64,000 nucleotides of DNA from Deltaproteobacteria bacterium (GCA_016218825.1 JACRCV010000034.1:83497-147496); one strand, 5' to 3'. Shown: positions 52,705 through 62,664, numbered from the stretch's first letter. The notes: generated by a model from the sequence alone, not told the origin. Program-made: numbers and translations.

Positions 52705-54594
52705 GTGAAGCTGCTCCTCGTCACCCCACCGCTCGTCCAACTGAACACGCCCTATCCGGCGACCACGGTGCTCACCGGGTTCTTGCGGACGCGGGGCTAC
52801 GACGTGGTCCAGGCCGATCCCGGGCTCACCTGGGTGTTGCGGCTGCTGTCCCACGCCGGCGTCGCGCGCATCCTCGAGGCGCTCGACAAGACGCCCGCGT
52901 CCGTTCGGGGATTGCCGGCGGTGGCGCACGTCCGTGACCACCGCGACCAGTACCTGCGGCTCGTCGAGCCGATGCTGGCGCTGTTGCAGGGCCATGACTT
53001 TTCTCTCGTGCACCGGGTGGTCGCGCGGCGGCTGCTCCCGGAGGGACCGCGCTTTGCGCACCTCGGGCCCGAGGGTCACGAAGAGGAGTATTTGGGCTGG
53101 GCCTTCGGGAGCCTCGGGGTCACGGATCAAGCGCGCTACTTCGCGACCTTGTTCGTCGAGGAGCTCTGCGACGCCGTCCGTGACGGCATCGACCCCGAGT
53201 TCGCATTGGCGCGCTATGGTGAGACGTTGGCGATGAGTCCGCCGGTCATCGATCCGCTGCTCGCGGCGCTCGCGCACAGCGAGCGCCTGACGGCGAAGGT
53301 CCTGGAGCAGGTCACGCTGGAGCTCCTCGAGCGCCACGCGCCCGACGTCGTCGGCATGAGCGTGCCCTTCCCGGGCACCGTGCTCGGCGCGCTGCGCATG
53401 GCGAAGACCATCCGCAAGGCCCGGCCGCTCGTGAAGATCGTGTGGGGCGGCGGCTTCGTGAACACCGAGCTCCGCGAGCTCACGGAGCCGTTGTTGTTCG
53501 AGTACGTCGACGCCGTCACCTACGACGACGGCCTGACGCCGCTCGTCGCCCTGCTCGAGCACTACGCCGGCAATCGGGGTGTCGAGGGCCTGGTGCGCAC
53601 CCGCACCCGTGTCGACGGCGAGGTGCGCTGGCACGACGACAGAGACGTGCCCGACGTCGCCTTTGCCGACCGCGGCACGCCCACCTACGACGGGTTGCCG
53701 ATCCACGACTACCTCGGGCTCATCGACCAGCTGAACCCGATGAACCGCCTGTGGAGCGACAGCCGCTGGAACAAGCTGATGGTGGCGCACGGCTGCTACT
53801 GGCAGAAGTGTGCCTTCTGCGACACGTCCTTGGACTACATCAAACGCTACGAGCCGCAGGACGCGGAGCGGCTGGTCGACCAAATCGAGGCTCTGGTGCG
53901 CGAGACCGGCAGCCGCGGCTTCCACTTCGTCGACGAGGCCGCGCCGCCCAAGGTGCTCAAAGCGATGGCGGTGGAGCTGTTGCGGCGCAAGCTGGACATC
54001 GCTTGGTGGGGCAACATCCGCTTCGAGCGGGCGTTCAATCGCGAGCTCTGCGAGCTCTTGGCGCGCTCCGGCTGCATCGCGGTCTCGGGCGGGCTCGAGG
54101 TCGCCGACGAGCGGTTGCTCACGCTCATCAACAAAGGCGTGAGCATCGCCCAGGTGGCGACCAGCACCCGCGCGTTCCAGGACGCCGGCATCAAGGTGCA
54201 CGCCTACCTGATCTACGGCTTCGCGACCGAGACCGAGCAGGAGACCATCAACAGCCTCGAGGTGGTACGGCAACTGTTCGCCGCCGGTTGCCTGGACTCG
54301 GCGTTCTGGCACCGGCTGTCGGTCACCGCGCACTCCCCGATGGGCAAGGAGCCGCAGAAGTTCGGCATCACGCTCGCCAAGCGGCGGCCGACGACGTTCG
54401 CGTTGAACGACCTCGAGTACGACGACCCGACGCCCGCCGACCACGACATGCTCGGCGCGGGCCTGAAGAAGGCGGTCTACAACTACATGCACGGGCTAGG
54501 GATGGACAGCGATGTGCGCTCGTGGTTCAGCCAACCGGTGCCCGAGCCCACGGTCGCCGCCGAGTACGTCTCCCGCTTTCTCGTCGGCCCTTGA
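52705..54594 (+). CDS. B12-binding-type radical SAM protein
   Basis: 629 residues from a GTG at 52705. The N-terminus (KLLLVTPPLVQLNTPYPATT) and the region to about residue 260 look like the cobalamin-binding Rossmann domain of class B radical SAM enzymes (DVVGMSVPFPG, VWGGGFVNTEL), though no DxHxxG motif was seen. The radical SAM cluster motif is Cys364-YWQK-Cys369-AF-Cys372, one residue longer than the usual CX3CX2C. The barrel continues with ISGG-like AVSGGLEVA and a conserved YLIYGFATETEQET. The substrate is unknown; neighbours (HEAT-like proteins, membrane glycosyltransferase) hint at lipid or cell-envelope modification, which is inference only. Confidence 0.82.
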   Translation: MKLLLVTPPLVQLNTPYPATTVLTGFLRTRGYDVVQADPGLTWVLRLLSHAGVARILEALDKTPASVRGLPAVAHVRDHRDQYLRLVEPMLALLQGHDFSLVHRVVARRLLPEGPRFAHLGPEGHEEEYLGWAFGSLGVTDQARYFATLFVEELCDAVRDGIDPEFALARYGETLAMSPPVIDPLLAALAHSERLTAKVLEQVTLELLERHAPDVVGMSVPFPGTVLGALRMAKTIRKARPLVKIVWGGGFVNTELRELTEPLLFEYVDAVTYDDGLTPLVALLEHYAGNRGVEGLVRTRTRVDGEVRWHDDRDVPDVAFADRGTPTYDGLPIHDYLGLIDQLNPMNRLWSDSRWNKLMVAHGCYWQKCAFCDTSLDYIKRYEPQDAERLVDQIEALVRETGSRGFHFVDEAAPPKVLKAMAVELLRRKLDIAWWGNIRFERAFNRELCELLARSGCIAVSGGLEVADERLLTLINKGVSIAQVATSTRAFQDAGIKVHAYLIYGFATETEQETINSLEVVRQLFAAGCLDSAFWHRLSVTAHSPMGKEPQKFGITLAKRRPTTFALNDLEYDDPTPADHDMLGAGLKKAVYNYMHGLGMDSDVRSWFSQPVPEPTVAAEYVSRFLVGP

Positions 54595-54602
54595 GCTCGC
54601 GG

Positions 54603-56090
54603 ATGCGGCGCTCCGGCCCCGTCCTCTCTCTGTTGGCCGCGTACGCCGCCCTGTCGGTCGCGATCTCGCTGCACCGACAGCTGCTCACCGCCGCTCCGAG
54701 CCGCATCGCCCTGGTGGGTGTGGCGTTGCTTCTGATCGCGGCGGCGTTGGTCGGCCAGCATGTCCGGTTGCCGGCCTGGCGCCGCTGGTCGCGCACCGGC
54801 TCCCTGGCGGAGCGGGGGCCGGCGGCGGGCTTCGGTCCCGGGTGGCCGGCGATCTCGAGATCGCTTGGGCGGTGGGATCTGGTGCTCTTGGGCCTGGTGC
54901 TGACCTTGTGGGTCGAGCTCGGGAGTCAGCTGGCGCTGGTGATCGACATCGGCAACCGCTCGCCGTCGATGCGCGAGCTCGCGATCGGCCTGTTCGGCGT
55001 GACCGGCGTGGTCGGCGCGCTCTACCTGCCGTGGGTTCTGCCGCGGGCCGGGGAGTGGCCGAGCGCGCGCGGGGTGCGCTTGCGCCGCTTGTTCGTGGTC
55101 GTCATGGTCTTGGCGGCGGCGCTGAAGATCGCGGCGATCTTCGCCTTCCCGACGCCGACCATCGACGTCTGGCGCATGATGCAAGCCGGAGCGCGCCTGT
55201 TGTCTGCAGGCGAAGACCCCTACGCGACCTTCATGCCGGAGGTGCTCGCCGCCGGTCGTGGCCACGGCTATCCGGTGTCGTCGTACGTTTACGCGCCGAG
55301 CATGCTCCTCGTCACCTGGCCGTTCTACCTGGTCTTCGGTGACTACCGGTACGCCTATGTCGTGGCGGACCTGGCCGCCTGTGGGCTGCTGCTGCTGATT
55401 GCGCGCGGCGCCGGCGACCGCGCGCGGGTTGATCGGTATGCGGAGCTCTTGGCGTTGCTGCTGTTGATGCACCCGGTGGCCTTCGGCAAGGCCTACAGCG
55501 ATGAGCTCCTCGTGCCCTTCTTGCTGCTCGCTGTCTGGCTCGGGCAGACGCGGCCCGGGTCATGGATGCACGCGGCGGCGGCGGGCTTCCTGGTGTCACT
55601 CAAGCTGTACCTGGTGTTCTTGCTGCCGTTGATGGTGCTGCAGGTCGTCGTGCCGGCACGGCGCCGCGCGCTCGCGGTGACGGTGTTCGCCCTCGCTGCG
55701 TCGGCGTCGGCGCTGCCGTTTCTTCTTTGGGATCTTGCGGCCTTCGTCGATCAGGCCGTGCTGTTTCATCTGCGCACGCCGGCGCTACCGCATGGGATGG
55801 GCTTCGCCGCCTGGCTCTCTTCCTGCTGCGCGCTCAGTTGGCCTGCCTGGACTGGGCCGGTCGCGGCAGGGCTGTTGTCATTGCTTGGCGCGCAGCTGAC
55901 GCGGGGGCGCGCTGACGGCGCGTGGCTCGTCTGGGGCGTGGGCGGGTGTCTGGTCGGCTTCTTCTTCGGCGCCAACCTATTTCCCAACTACTTGCACTTC
56001 GTGATGGCCATGATCGTGGCGGCGGGTCTCGAGCTGCTGTCCAAGCCGGACCACGCGGTTGCGGCTGGAGCGAGACCTGTTTCGTCCTAG
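54603..56090 (+). CDS. polytopic membrane glycosyltransferase-like protein (GT87/GT-C type)
   Basis: 495 residues from the ATG at 54603, 8 bases after the radical SAM stop. About ten membrane segments. The first large loop holds FPTPTIDVWRMMQAGARLL near residue 185 and EDPYATFMPEV, the Asp/Tyr pattern found in GT-C enzymes of the GT87 and mannosyltransferase families that use polyprenyl-phosphate sugars. MHPVAFGKAYSDEL and VSLKLYLVFLLPL also fit that group. Donor and acceptor are not predictable. It is probably in the same transcript as the radical SAM gene. Confidence 0.75.
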   Translation: MRRSGPVLSLLAAYAALSVAISLHRQLLTAAPSRIALVGVALLLIAAALVGQHVRLPAWRRWSRTGSLAERGPAAGFGPGWPAISRSLGRWDLVLLGLVLTLWVELGSQLALVIDIGNRSPSMRELAIGLFGVTGVVGALYLPWVLPRAGEWPSARGVRLRRLFVVVMVLAAALKIAAIFAFPTPTIDVWRMMQAGARLLSAGEDPYATFMPEVLAAGRGHGYPVSSYVYAPSMLLVTWPFYLVFGDYRYAYVVADLAACGLLLLIARGAGDRARVDRYAELLALLLLMHPVAFGKAYSDELLVPFLLLAVWLGQTRPGSWMHAAAAGFLVSLKLYLVFLLPLMVLQVVVPARRRALAVTVFALAASASALPFLLWDLAAFVDQAVLFHLRTPALPHGMGFAAWLSSCCALSWPAWTGPVAAGLLSLLGAQLTRGRADGAWLVWGVGGCLVGFFFGANLFPNYLHFVMAMIVAAGLELLSKPDHAVAAGARPVSS

Positions 56091-56206
56091 AGCGTGTAGC
56101 CGTGAGCTGAACGTCCCGCGCCCTTCTTCCGTTCCTCGCGCTCGCGGCTTCGCCTCCGCTGCAGCACCGGCGGGCGCGACAGTGTGTGGAGTCCAGGCGT
56201 CGAGAT

Positions 56207-56893
56207 CTAGTGGCTCCGCGGCGGTCGGCGGCGGGGTCGGCGTTGTGGGCCGATGCCGACGTCGCGGGCGCGTTGCAGCATGGTGCGCAGCACGCGCTTG
56301 AGGGCGAGCTCGATCTCGGGGTCTTCACCGCAGGCGGTCAGGGTGGCGGCGACCGCTTCGAGGGTCGAGACCAGCTCGCGGCGCGGCTCGACTCGCAGGC
56401 GACCGTACAACGAGGGCTCGGAGGGCGTGACGCTGACGCGCGGCAGCCTGAGCAGCCAGGGGTTTCGCCACCACAAGGTCTTCGCTTGCGACCAGGAGCC
56501 GTCGAGGGCCACGAGGCCTTGGATGCGCTTCGTCGCCAGGTGGTTGCCGTTCTTGTCGATGATGCTGACGCCGGCGGTTGTTCTCGCGTTCGCGGGGTTG
56601 TCATCGCGGTCGGGGAAGAGGACGGCCCAGCGGCCGGGATCGGCGTCGGTTTCGCCGAGGGCATGGGCGAGCGAGCGCCAGGAGAGGCCGACGGCGAGGG
56701 TGGCGCCTTCGATGCTTTGGGCGAGGAGGCGGGCGGTGCCGAGCAGGACGTCTCGTTCTTGGGGGTGTTGGAGGATCAGGAGGCGGCGCCGCGGCTTCAG
56801 GGCCGGGGTGCGGTCGCAGACGCAGATGGCGAGGGGCCGCTCGCAGGTCGAGCACGAGCCGATGGGCGCTCCGATCGCGTCTTTCAGCACCAT
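56207..56893 (-). CDS. DTW-domain protein, predicted tRNA-uridine aminocarboxypropyltransferase
   Basis: 228 residues from the ATG at 56893; the frame runs further upstream without good signals. The N-terminal metal-binding-like motif CSTCERPLAICVC is at residues about 14-26, and the DTW motif is present as LDGSWSQAKTLWW near residue 130 (Ser where many members have Thr). Members such as E. coli TapT/YfiP make acp3U in tRNA from S-adenosylmethionine. The C-terminus is Arg-rich. It stands alone: convergent with the glycosyltransferase gene and divergent from the TPR gene. Confidence 0.85.
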   Translation of the reverse strand: MVLKDAIGAPIGSCSTCERPLAICVCDRTPALKPRRRLLILQHPQERDVLLGTARLLAQSIEGATLAVGLSWRSLAHALGETDADPGRWAVLFPDRDDNPANARTTAGVSIIDKNGNHLATKRIQGLVALDGSWSQAKTLWWRNPWLLRLPRVSVTPSEPSLYGRLRVEPRRELVSTLEAVAATLTACGEDPEIELALKRVLRTMLQRARDVGIGPQRRPRRRPPRSH

Positions 56894-57083
56894 GGTGGGG
56901 GCACTAGAGCATTCATGCCGTTCGTGAACAAGGGATGCGGCCGAGTGATCGCAACCGCGGGTCTCGAGCTGGCGCCCATTTCGGCAGTCGACCGGTGCGG
57001 GATTGTGCAACGCCCGCCGTCGAGAGATACTCCTTCGGCGAAGCTAGAATTCTGGGTCTCCAGCGCAGCATGTGGGGTGTTCG

Positions 57084-58586
57084 ATGGCGACGATCAAGAT
57101 CTTCGACCGCAGCATCCAAACCTTCGACAAGTTCGCCGAGGTCGTGCGGCAAAGCGGCCACGCGCTTACCGAGGCCGAGGCCAAGCGCGCCGCCAAGAAG
57201 TTCGAGGTGCCGCTCCGGGACGTGTTGGCGCTCCGGGAGCAGACGCTGAGCCGAACCCACGATGCCGCGGCGACGGTCGAGGCGGCGTCGAAGGATCTGC
57301 GGGCCGAGACCGGCTTCGGGGTCCCCGCCGGGATGCCAAGGGTGCAGGGCTTGAGCCAGGCCGACAAGCTCCGCCTCGGGGTCGGCGTGGACGCGCCTGC
57401 GAAGGACGCACCCACGACCGTGCCGGCGTTCATCGACGTCGCGAGCGTGAAGGTCTTCTGGGGCGTCAACCTCGGCGACGACAAGAACGCCAGCGCCACC
57501 GCGATCCTCGAGGACCGGAACAAGAACCGCATCCATCTCCAGGTGCCCTACAAGGGTGACCCGCCCGCGGCGCCGACGATCGGCTTCTTCGACCAAGCGA
57601 AGTTTGCCGCCCGGCCCGACAACGACAACACCACGAAGATCGAGATGCATCCGATCTCGGCGACGTTGGCAAAGGACTTGATCCCCTTGCTCGACGCAGC
57701 GGTTGCCGCCTCGCCGGCGGGTCCAGTGACCACCGGCCCGGGGCATGGCGCGGCCGTAACGCGCGTGATGTTGGAGCACTGCGAAGGCTTGGTCCTCAAG
57801 AACGGCGCGCCGACTCGAGCGGAGGTGGGCGCGCAGATCAACGAGGCCGCCGCGGTCTTCGACAAGGGCGACTACAATGCGGCGGAGCGGGCCGTCATGG
57901 ATCTCTGCGCGGTTCCGTTCGCGGACCTGCGCGGGCATGCGTACCATCTCCTCGGCGAGATCCGCTACCGTCTCGGCCACAACGACGAGGCGCTCCGGGC
58001 GGTGAGTTTGGCCCTGCCGAACGCCAGCGTCTCTCAACGGCTCGGTCTGTTCGAGCTTGCGGCCAGTTGCCACAGCGCGATGCGCCGCTTCGACCAGGCA
58101 GAGGCCTATGCCACGCAGGCAGTGACGCAGGGGATGGCGATGCGCGCCGCGGGCGCGAAGCTGGACTTGCACTCCGCCCACTTCCGTCTCGCCGTGGCCC
58201 AGAAGAACCTCGGCAAGGTCGACGCCGCCATCGTCCACCTGGAGGAAGCGCTCAACGAGAAGCCGGGCGCGACCTTCATCGAGCTGGCGCTCGCCGGCTA
58301 TCTGGGGATCGCGGGGAAGACCGCCGAGGCCGAGAAGCGCTTCGCCCGCATCCCGGTGCCGCCGGAGACCAGCCTGGAGTTCTTGGACTACAACACCAAC
58401 GCCACCTGGTTTTACGCCGTCAACAAGAACAAGGCGAAGGTGCTGGAGTTTGCTGCGAAGGCGCTCGAGGTGGCGAAGCGATTCCATCACCCGGGTACCG
58501 TGAGCTACTTTGCGGTCGAGCCCGACCTCGACTGGCTGCGCCGTGATCCCGAGTTTCAGAGCCTGATGACGCGCTACCAGGTCTGA
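57084..58586 (+). CDS. TPR-containing protein
   Basis: About 500 residues from the ATG at 57084; a GTG 12 bases earlier is possible. No signal peptide. The first 60 residues form a helical Lys/Ala-rich region (TEAEAKRAAKKFEVPLRDVL). Residues about 110-230 are a mixed domain (VKVFWGVNLGDDKNASATAIL), perhaps a PilZ-like or lectin-like fold. TPR-like hairpins follow from about residue 255 to the end (FDKGDYNAAERAVMDL, GHAYHLLGEIRYRLGHNDEAL, QKNLGKVDAAIVHLEEAL). It is probably a cytoplasmic adaptor; no partner is evident. Confidence 0.78.
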   Translation: MATIKIFDRSIQTFDKFAEVVRQSGHALTEAEAKRAAKKFEVPLRDVLALREQTLSRTHDAAATVEAASKDLRAETGFGVPAGMPRVQGLSQADKLRLGVGVDAPAKDAPTTVPAFIDVASVKVFWGVNLGDDKNASATAILEDRNKNRIHLQVPYKGDPPAAPTIGFFDQAKFAARPDNDNTTKIEMHPISATLAKDLIPLLDAAVAASPAGPVTTGPGHGAAVTRVMLEHCEGLVLKNGAPTRAEVGAQINEAAAVFDKGDYNAAERAVMDLCAVPFADLRGHAYHLLGEIRYRLGHNDEALRAVSLALPNASVSQRLGLFELAASCHSAMRRFDQAEAYATQAVTQGMAMRAAGAKLDLHSAHFRLAVAQKNLGKVDAAIVHLEEALNEKPGATFIELALAGYLGIAGKTAEAEKRFARIPVPPETSLEFLDYNTNATWFYAVNKNKAKVLEFAAKALEVAKRFHHPGTVSYFAVEPDLDWLRRDPEFQSLMTRYQV

Positions 58587-58645
58587 AGCGCCGATGTAGG
58601 TTTGCCCCTGCAGTCGGTGCGTCCGATGGTGTATCGTGGCCGGCG

Positions 58646-59863
58646 GTGCCCATGCGACTCTCCGACAGCTTAGACACGCTCGTCGATCACGGCGTCCTGG
58701 ACGAAGTCATCCGCCCGTTGATGAGCGGCAAGGAGGCGCACGTCTATCTCGTGGTCTCCGGCGGCGAGGCGCGGGTCGCCAAGGTCTACAAAGAGTCGCA
58801 GGACCGGACCTTCCAGGCGCGCGCCGAGTACACCGAGGGGCGCAAGGTCAGGAACAGCCGCGACCAGCGCGCGATGGCGAAGCGCTCGCGCTACGGCCGC
58901 GCCCAGGATGAAGAGGCCTGGCGCTCGACCGAAGTAGACATGATCTACCGCCTCCGGACTGCCGGGGTGCGCGTCCCCGAGCCGTTCCACTTCATCGACG
59001 GCGTCCTCATCATGGAGCTGGTGAAGGGGCCCGACGGCAATCCTGCGCCCCGGCTCGCCGACCTCGCGTTCTCGCGCGACGAGGCGGTGGCGATCTTCGA
59101 CCGGTTGCTCGCCGAGGTGGTGCGGATGTTGTGCGCCGGCGTGGTGCACGGCGATCTCTCCGATTTCAACGTGCTGATGGCCGCCGACGGCCCGGTGGTC
59201 ATCGACTTCCCACAGGCCGTCAACGCCGCCCGCAACCAGAACGCCCGCAAGCTGCTGTTGCGCGACGTCGACAACCTGCATCGGTTTGTGAAGCGCTTCG
59301 TGCCCGATCGGCGCGCCCTGCCGTACGCCCAGGAGATGTGGAGCCTGTACGAGCGCGGCGAGCTGACCCCCACCACCAAGCTCAGCGGCCAGCACGCGGC
59401 CTCGACCGCGCGCGCCGACGCCCACGCGGTCCTCGACCTGGTCGACGACGCCCGCCAAGACGAGCGCCGCCGCCGCGAAGCGACCGGCCAAGACCTGCGC
59501 GGCACCTTGGTGTACGAGCGCGTCTTCGAGCGTTCTTCGCCGCCACGCCGGTTCCACGGCCAACCGCCGCGCGGGCCGTCGAGCGCCAAGGCCGCTCCCC
59601 GTCCGGCCCACGCCGTGCATCCTGCTCATGGCGGTCATCCCGCGCACGTCGCTCATGCTACGCATGGCGGTCCAGCGCCCGCCGTCCATTCTCCCCATGG
59701 TGGGACGCCCCAGCATGCGGCGCATCCCGGCCACGCGATTCAGCCTGCCCGTCCGGCGACTGCTCAAGGGGAACATGCTCCAGGTGCGCGACGCCGCCGT
59801 CGCCGCCGGCGGGGGCGTGGGGGCGGCGGCGGACCACCGCGGCCGCAGGGGGCGCCGAGATAG
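58646..59863 (+). CDS. RIO1-like serine/threonine protein kinase with basic, His/Ala/Pro-rich tail
   Basis: 405 residues from a GTG at 58646, with an ATG two codons later. The RIO kinase core spans residues 10-240: glycine-poor loop SGKEAHVYLV, Lys in VAKVYKES, insertion with KRSRYGRAQDEEAWRSTEVD, catalytic loop HGDLSDFNVL near residue 170 and metal-binding IDFPQAV near 192. Bacterial RIO kinases are known but their substrates are not. The last 110 residues are low-complexity (PAHAVHPAHGGHPAH) and end in an Arg8-type cluster with Gly repeats, suggesting RNA or ribosome binding. The rpsO-pnp pair follows downstream. Confidence 0.87.
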   Translation: MPMRLSDSLDTLVDHGVLDEVIRPLMSGKEAHVYLVVSGGEARVAKVYKESQDRTFQARAEYTEGRKVRNSRDQRAMAKRSRYGRAQDEEAWRSTEVDMIYRLRTAGVRVPEPFHFIDGVLIMELVKGPDGNPAPRLADLAFSRDEAVAIFDRLLAEVVRMLCAGVVHGDLSDFNVLMAADGPVVIDFPQAVNAARNQNARKLLLRDVDNLHRFVKRFVPDRRALPYAQEMWSLYERGELTPTTKLSGQHAASTARADAHAVLDLVDDARQDERRRREATGQDLRGTLVYERVFERSSPPRRFHGQPPRGPSSAKAAPRPAHAVHPAHGGHPAHVAHATHGGPAPAVHSPHGGTPQHAAHPGHAIQPARPATAQGEHAPGARRRRRRRRGRGGGGGPPRPQGAPR

Positions 59864-60025
59864 GTCCGTTTGCGCGTCACGACAGCGCTGAGTCTGTCGA
59901 CCTTGAGGCCGGTGACCATCCGCATCGACGCCGACGTATTGGCTTGGTTCAGATCCCTCGGTGGCAAGTATCAGACACGCATCAATCAGGTGCTGCGCGG
60001 CCACATGCTGCACGGCTCTCGCTGA
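59864..60025 (+). pseudogene. C-terminal remnant of a BrnA-type antitoxin
   Basis: Directly after the kinase TAG, in the same frame, the sequence encodes VTIRIDADVLAWF, then GKYQTRINQVLRGHM and a stop at 60023. This matches the conserved C-terminal DNA-binding portion of BrnA antitoxins. The N-terminal half of BrnA and any BrnT toxin gene are missing. Possible internal starts are TTG 59870 and GTG 59912 (a 37-residue product). It is a decayed fragment or a solitary mini-protein; there is no ribosome site. Confidence 0.6.
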
Positions 60026-60068
60026 ACCGTCGGACCGCGGTCCACGGCTACGCCCGGTCGTCCTCTCC

Positions 60069-60097
60069 TTGACTACTCGGCGCTGATCCCATACGAA
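60069..60097 (+). promoter_or_regulatory. putative promoter of rpsO-pnp
   Basis: TTGACT (60069-60074), 17 bases, TACGAA (60092-60097), upstream of rpsO. The -35 is close to consensus and the -10 is weak. The rpsO ATG follows a GAGGTGA ribosome site. Confidence 0.38.
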
Positions 60098-60161
60098 GGC
60101 GGCCAAATTGGCGGCTCCTCCACCACGCCGGGGGTGCTCGCGTCGCACAACGAGGTGAACC

Positions 60162-60431
60162 ATGGCGCTGGAAACTGCACGGAAACAAGAAGTCATCGAC
60201 AAGTACCGCACCCACCCCAAGGACACCGGCTCGCCCGAGGTCCAGGTGGCGCTGTTGACCGAGCGCATCAACGGGCTCACGGATCACTTCAAGACCCACT
60301 TGAAGGACCACCACAGCCGGCGCGGCTTGCTGATGCTCGTCAGCCAACGCAAGAGCTTGCTCGAATACTTGAAGAAGAAAGATAGCAACCGCTACAAGAA
60401 CCTGATCAAGGGCCTCGGGTTGCGGCGGTAG
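60162..60431 (+). CDS. rpsO: 30S ribosomal protein S15
   Basis: 89 residues, the normal length. It contains the family signatures [20 protein letters not shown] and [20 protein letters not shown] and ends in KGLGLRR. S15 binds 16S rRNA early in small-subunit assembly. It is followed by pnp, the conserved rpsO-pnp order in bacteria. It anchors the otherwise accessory window in chromosomal housekeeping sequence. Confidence 0.98.
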   Translation: MALETARKQEVIDKYRTHPKDTGSPEVQVALLTERINGLTDHFKTHLKDHHSRRGLLMLVSQRKSLLEYLKKKDSNRYKNLIKGLGLRR

Positions 60432-60470
60432 TCACCAGGTCCGATAGTCCCACAACCTCAACACTGGCGC

Positions 60471-60498
60471 GTGCGCGTGACCTACACTTCGCGCGCAC
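60471..60498 (+). promoter_or_regulatory. hairpin between rpsO and pnp
   Basis: GTGCGCG (60471-60477) pairs with CGCGCAC (60492-60498) around a 14-base loop, 18 bases before the pnp ATG. In other bacteria the pnp leader carries an RNase III-cleaved stem-loop used for autoregulation; the same role here is inferred from position. No T tract follows, so it is not a classic terminator. Confidence 0.4.
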
Positions 60499-60516
60499 TG
60501 GGACCGCGCCGCAGAA

Positions 60517-62664
60517 ATGGTTAGTTTGATGAATCCTACGGAGAAGTCTGTCAATCTCGGCACTCACACCCTCACCTTCCAAACCGGCAAGCTCGCCAAG
60601 CAGTCGTCCGGCGCCGTCTGGGTCACGGCCGGCGACACCGCCGTGCTGGTCACCGTCAACGCGGCCAAGGACCCGCGCCCCGGCGTCGATTTCCTGCCGC
60701 TCACCGTCGACTACCAGGAGAAGATGTCGTCCGCGGGTCGCATCCCCGGCGGCTACTTCAAGCGCGAGACCCGACCGCGCGACGACGAGACGTTGATCGC
60801 TCGGCTCATCGACCGCTCGATCCGGCCGCTGTTCCTCGAAGGCTGGGGCTACGAGACCCAGTGCATCGCCACGGTGTTCTCGGCCGACGCCAACCATCCG
60901 CCGGACACCCTGGCGATGTGCGGCGCGTCGCTCGCGGTCTGCCTGTCGGACATCCCGTTCCCGGGCCCGGTCGCCGGCGTCCGCGTCTGCCGCGTCGACG
61001 GCCAGCTCGTCATCAACCCGAGCGTCGAGCAGCGTACCAAGGCCGACCTGAACGTGTTCGCGTCCTGCACCCGTGACGCCATCGTCATGGTCGAGGGCGG
61101 CGGCCAGTTCATCAGCGAGCCGGTGATGATCGACGCCTTGTTGTTCGCGCACGAGCAGGCCCAGAAGGTGCTCGACGCGATGGAGGCCTTGATCAAAGAG
61201 GCCGGCAAGGCCAAGCGCACGTTCACCCCGAAGGCCAAGGACGCCGGGCTCGAGGCCAAGGTCAGAGAGGTGGCGCAGAGCAAGCTCAAGGCCGCCTACG
61301 CCATCAAAGAGAAGATCCCGCGCTACGCCGCGCTCGACGAGGTCAAGAGGGCCGTGCATCAGGTCTTGATCGGCGACAACGCCGAGATGCTGGCGAAGAA
61401 GGGCGAGATCGACGGCTTCATCTCCGACCTCAAGTACAACCTGGTCCGCGAGATGATCGTCGACACCAAGAAGCGCATCGACGGTCGCGGCACCGCCGAC
61501 ATCCGGCCGATCACCTGCGAGACCGGGGTCCTGCCCCGCACCCACGGCTCGGCGTTGTTCACCCGCGGCGAGACCCAGGCGCTCGTCAACATCACGCTCG
61601 GCACCCGCCAAGACGAGCAGCGCATCGAGAGCCTGTTCGCCGGCGACACCTTCCAGAAGTTCATGCTGCACTACAACTTCCCGCCCTACTCGGTGGGCGA
61701 GGTGAAGCCGCAGCGTGGTCCCGGCCGGCGCGAGGTCGGGCACGGGGCGCTCGCGAAGCGCACCCTGGAGCAGGTGATGCAGCTCTCCGAGGACTTCCCG
61801 TACACCGTGCGGGTGATGAGCGACATCCTGGAGTCGAACGGCTCGTCGTCGATGGCGACGGTGTGCGGCGGCTCGTTGGCGCTCATGGACGCCGGGGTGC
61901 CGATGAAGGCGCCGGTCGCCGGCATCGCGATGGGCCTCATCAAGGAGGGCGAGAAGATCGCCATCCTCTCCGACATCTTGGGCGACGAGGATCACCTCGG
62001 CGACATGGACTTCAAGGTGGCCGGCAGCAAGGACGGCATCTGCGCCATTCAGATGGACATCAAGATCAGCGGCGTCAGCCGTCAGATCTTGGAGACCGCG
62101 CTCGAGCAGGCGCGGGTCGGCCGGCTGCACATCCTCGGTGAGATGGCCAAGTGCCTCGAGGCGAGCCGAGCGGAGCTGTCGAAGCACGCGCCGCGGATCA
62201 CGAGCTTGCGGATCAAGGTCGACCGCATCCGCGACGTCATCGGGCCCGGAGGCAAGGTCATCAAGGACATCGTCGCCCGCACCGGCTGCATCATCAACGT
62301 CGAAGACGACGGCTTGGTGTCTGTGGCGTCGAGTGACAGCGAGGCCGCGGAGCGCGCCATTCGGATGATCAAGGACCTGACGCAAGAGGCCGAGATCGGC
62401 AAGCTCTACCTCGGCAACGTGCGCAAGATCACCGACTTCGGCGCGTTCGTCGAGATCTTCCCCGGCACCGACGGTCTGGTGCACATCTCCGAGCTCGCGC
62501 CCAAGAGGGTGAAGCGGGTCGAGGACGTGCTGCAAGAGGGCGACGAGGTGCTGGTGAAGGTGATCGGCATGCAGGACGGCAAGATCAAGCTGTCGCGCAA
62601 GCAGGCCTTGACCGAAGAGCAGAAGGACGGCGGCAGCACCGAGAACGCCGGCGGCGTGCAGTAG
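60517..62664 (+). CDS. pnp: polyribonucleotide nucleotidyltransferase (PNPase)
   Basis: 715 residues, full length. Two RNase PH cores (residues about 10-230 and 325-545), with [20 protein letters not shown] and [19 protein letters not shown] in the first and [14 protein letters not shown] and [15 protein letters not shown] in the second. A KH domain ([16 protein letters not shown]) near 570 and an S1 domain ([21 protein letters not shown]) near 630 follow. It degrades RNA 3' to 5' by phosphorolysis. ATG 60517 is used; ATG 60529 is also possible, and neither has a clear ribosome site. Confidence 0.98.
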   Translation: MVSLMNPTEKSVNLGTHTLTFQTGKLAKQSSGAVWVTAGDTAVLVTVNAAKDPRPGVDFLPLTVDYQEKMSSAGRIPGGYFKRETRPRDDETLIARLIDRSIRPLFLEGWGYETQCIATVFSADANHPPDTLAMCGASLAVCLSDIPFPGPVAGVRVCRVDGQLVINPSVEQRTKADLNVFASCTRDAIVMVEGGGQFISEPVMIDALLFAHEQAQKVLDAMEALIKEAGKAKRTFTPKAKDAGLEAKVREVAQSKLKAAYAIKEKIPRYAALDEVKRAVHQVLIGDNAEMLAKKGEIDGFISDLKYNLVREMIVDTKKRIDGRGTADIRPITCETGVLPRTHGSALFTRGETQALVNITLGTRQDEQRIESLFAGDTFQKFMLHYNFPPYSVGEVKPQRGPGRREVGHGALAKRTLEQVMQLSEDFPYTVRVMSDILESNGSSSMATVCGGSLALMDAGVPMKAPVAGIAMGLIKEGEKIAILSDILGDEDHLGDMDFKVAGSKDGICAIQMDIKISGVSRQILETALEQARVGRLHILGEMAKCLEASRAELSKHAPRITSLRIKVDRIRDVIGPGGKVIKDIVARTGCIINVEDDGLVSVASSDSEAAERAIRMIKDLTQEAEIGKLYLGNVRKITDFGAFVEIFPGTDGLVHISELAPKRVKRVEDVLQEGDEVLVKVIGMQDGKIKLSRKQALTEEQKDGGSTENAGGVQ

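Noticed and set aside
8327..60161. tRNA genes in the intergenic gaps
   Set aside because: No gap showed the T-loop GGTTCRA pattern with matching acceptor arms when read by eye; a covariance search would be decisive.
60432..60516. Rho-independent terminator between rpsO and pnp
   Set aside because: The stem at 60471-60498 has no downstream T tract and the genes are normally co-transcribed.
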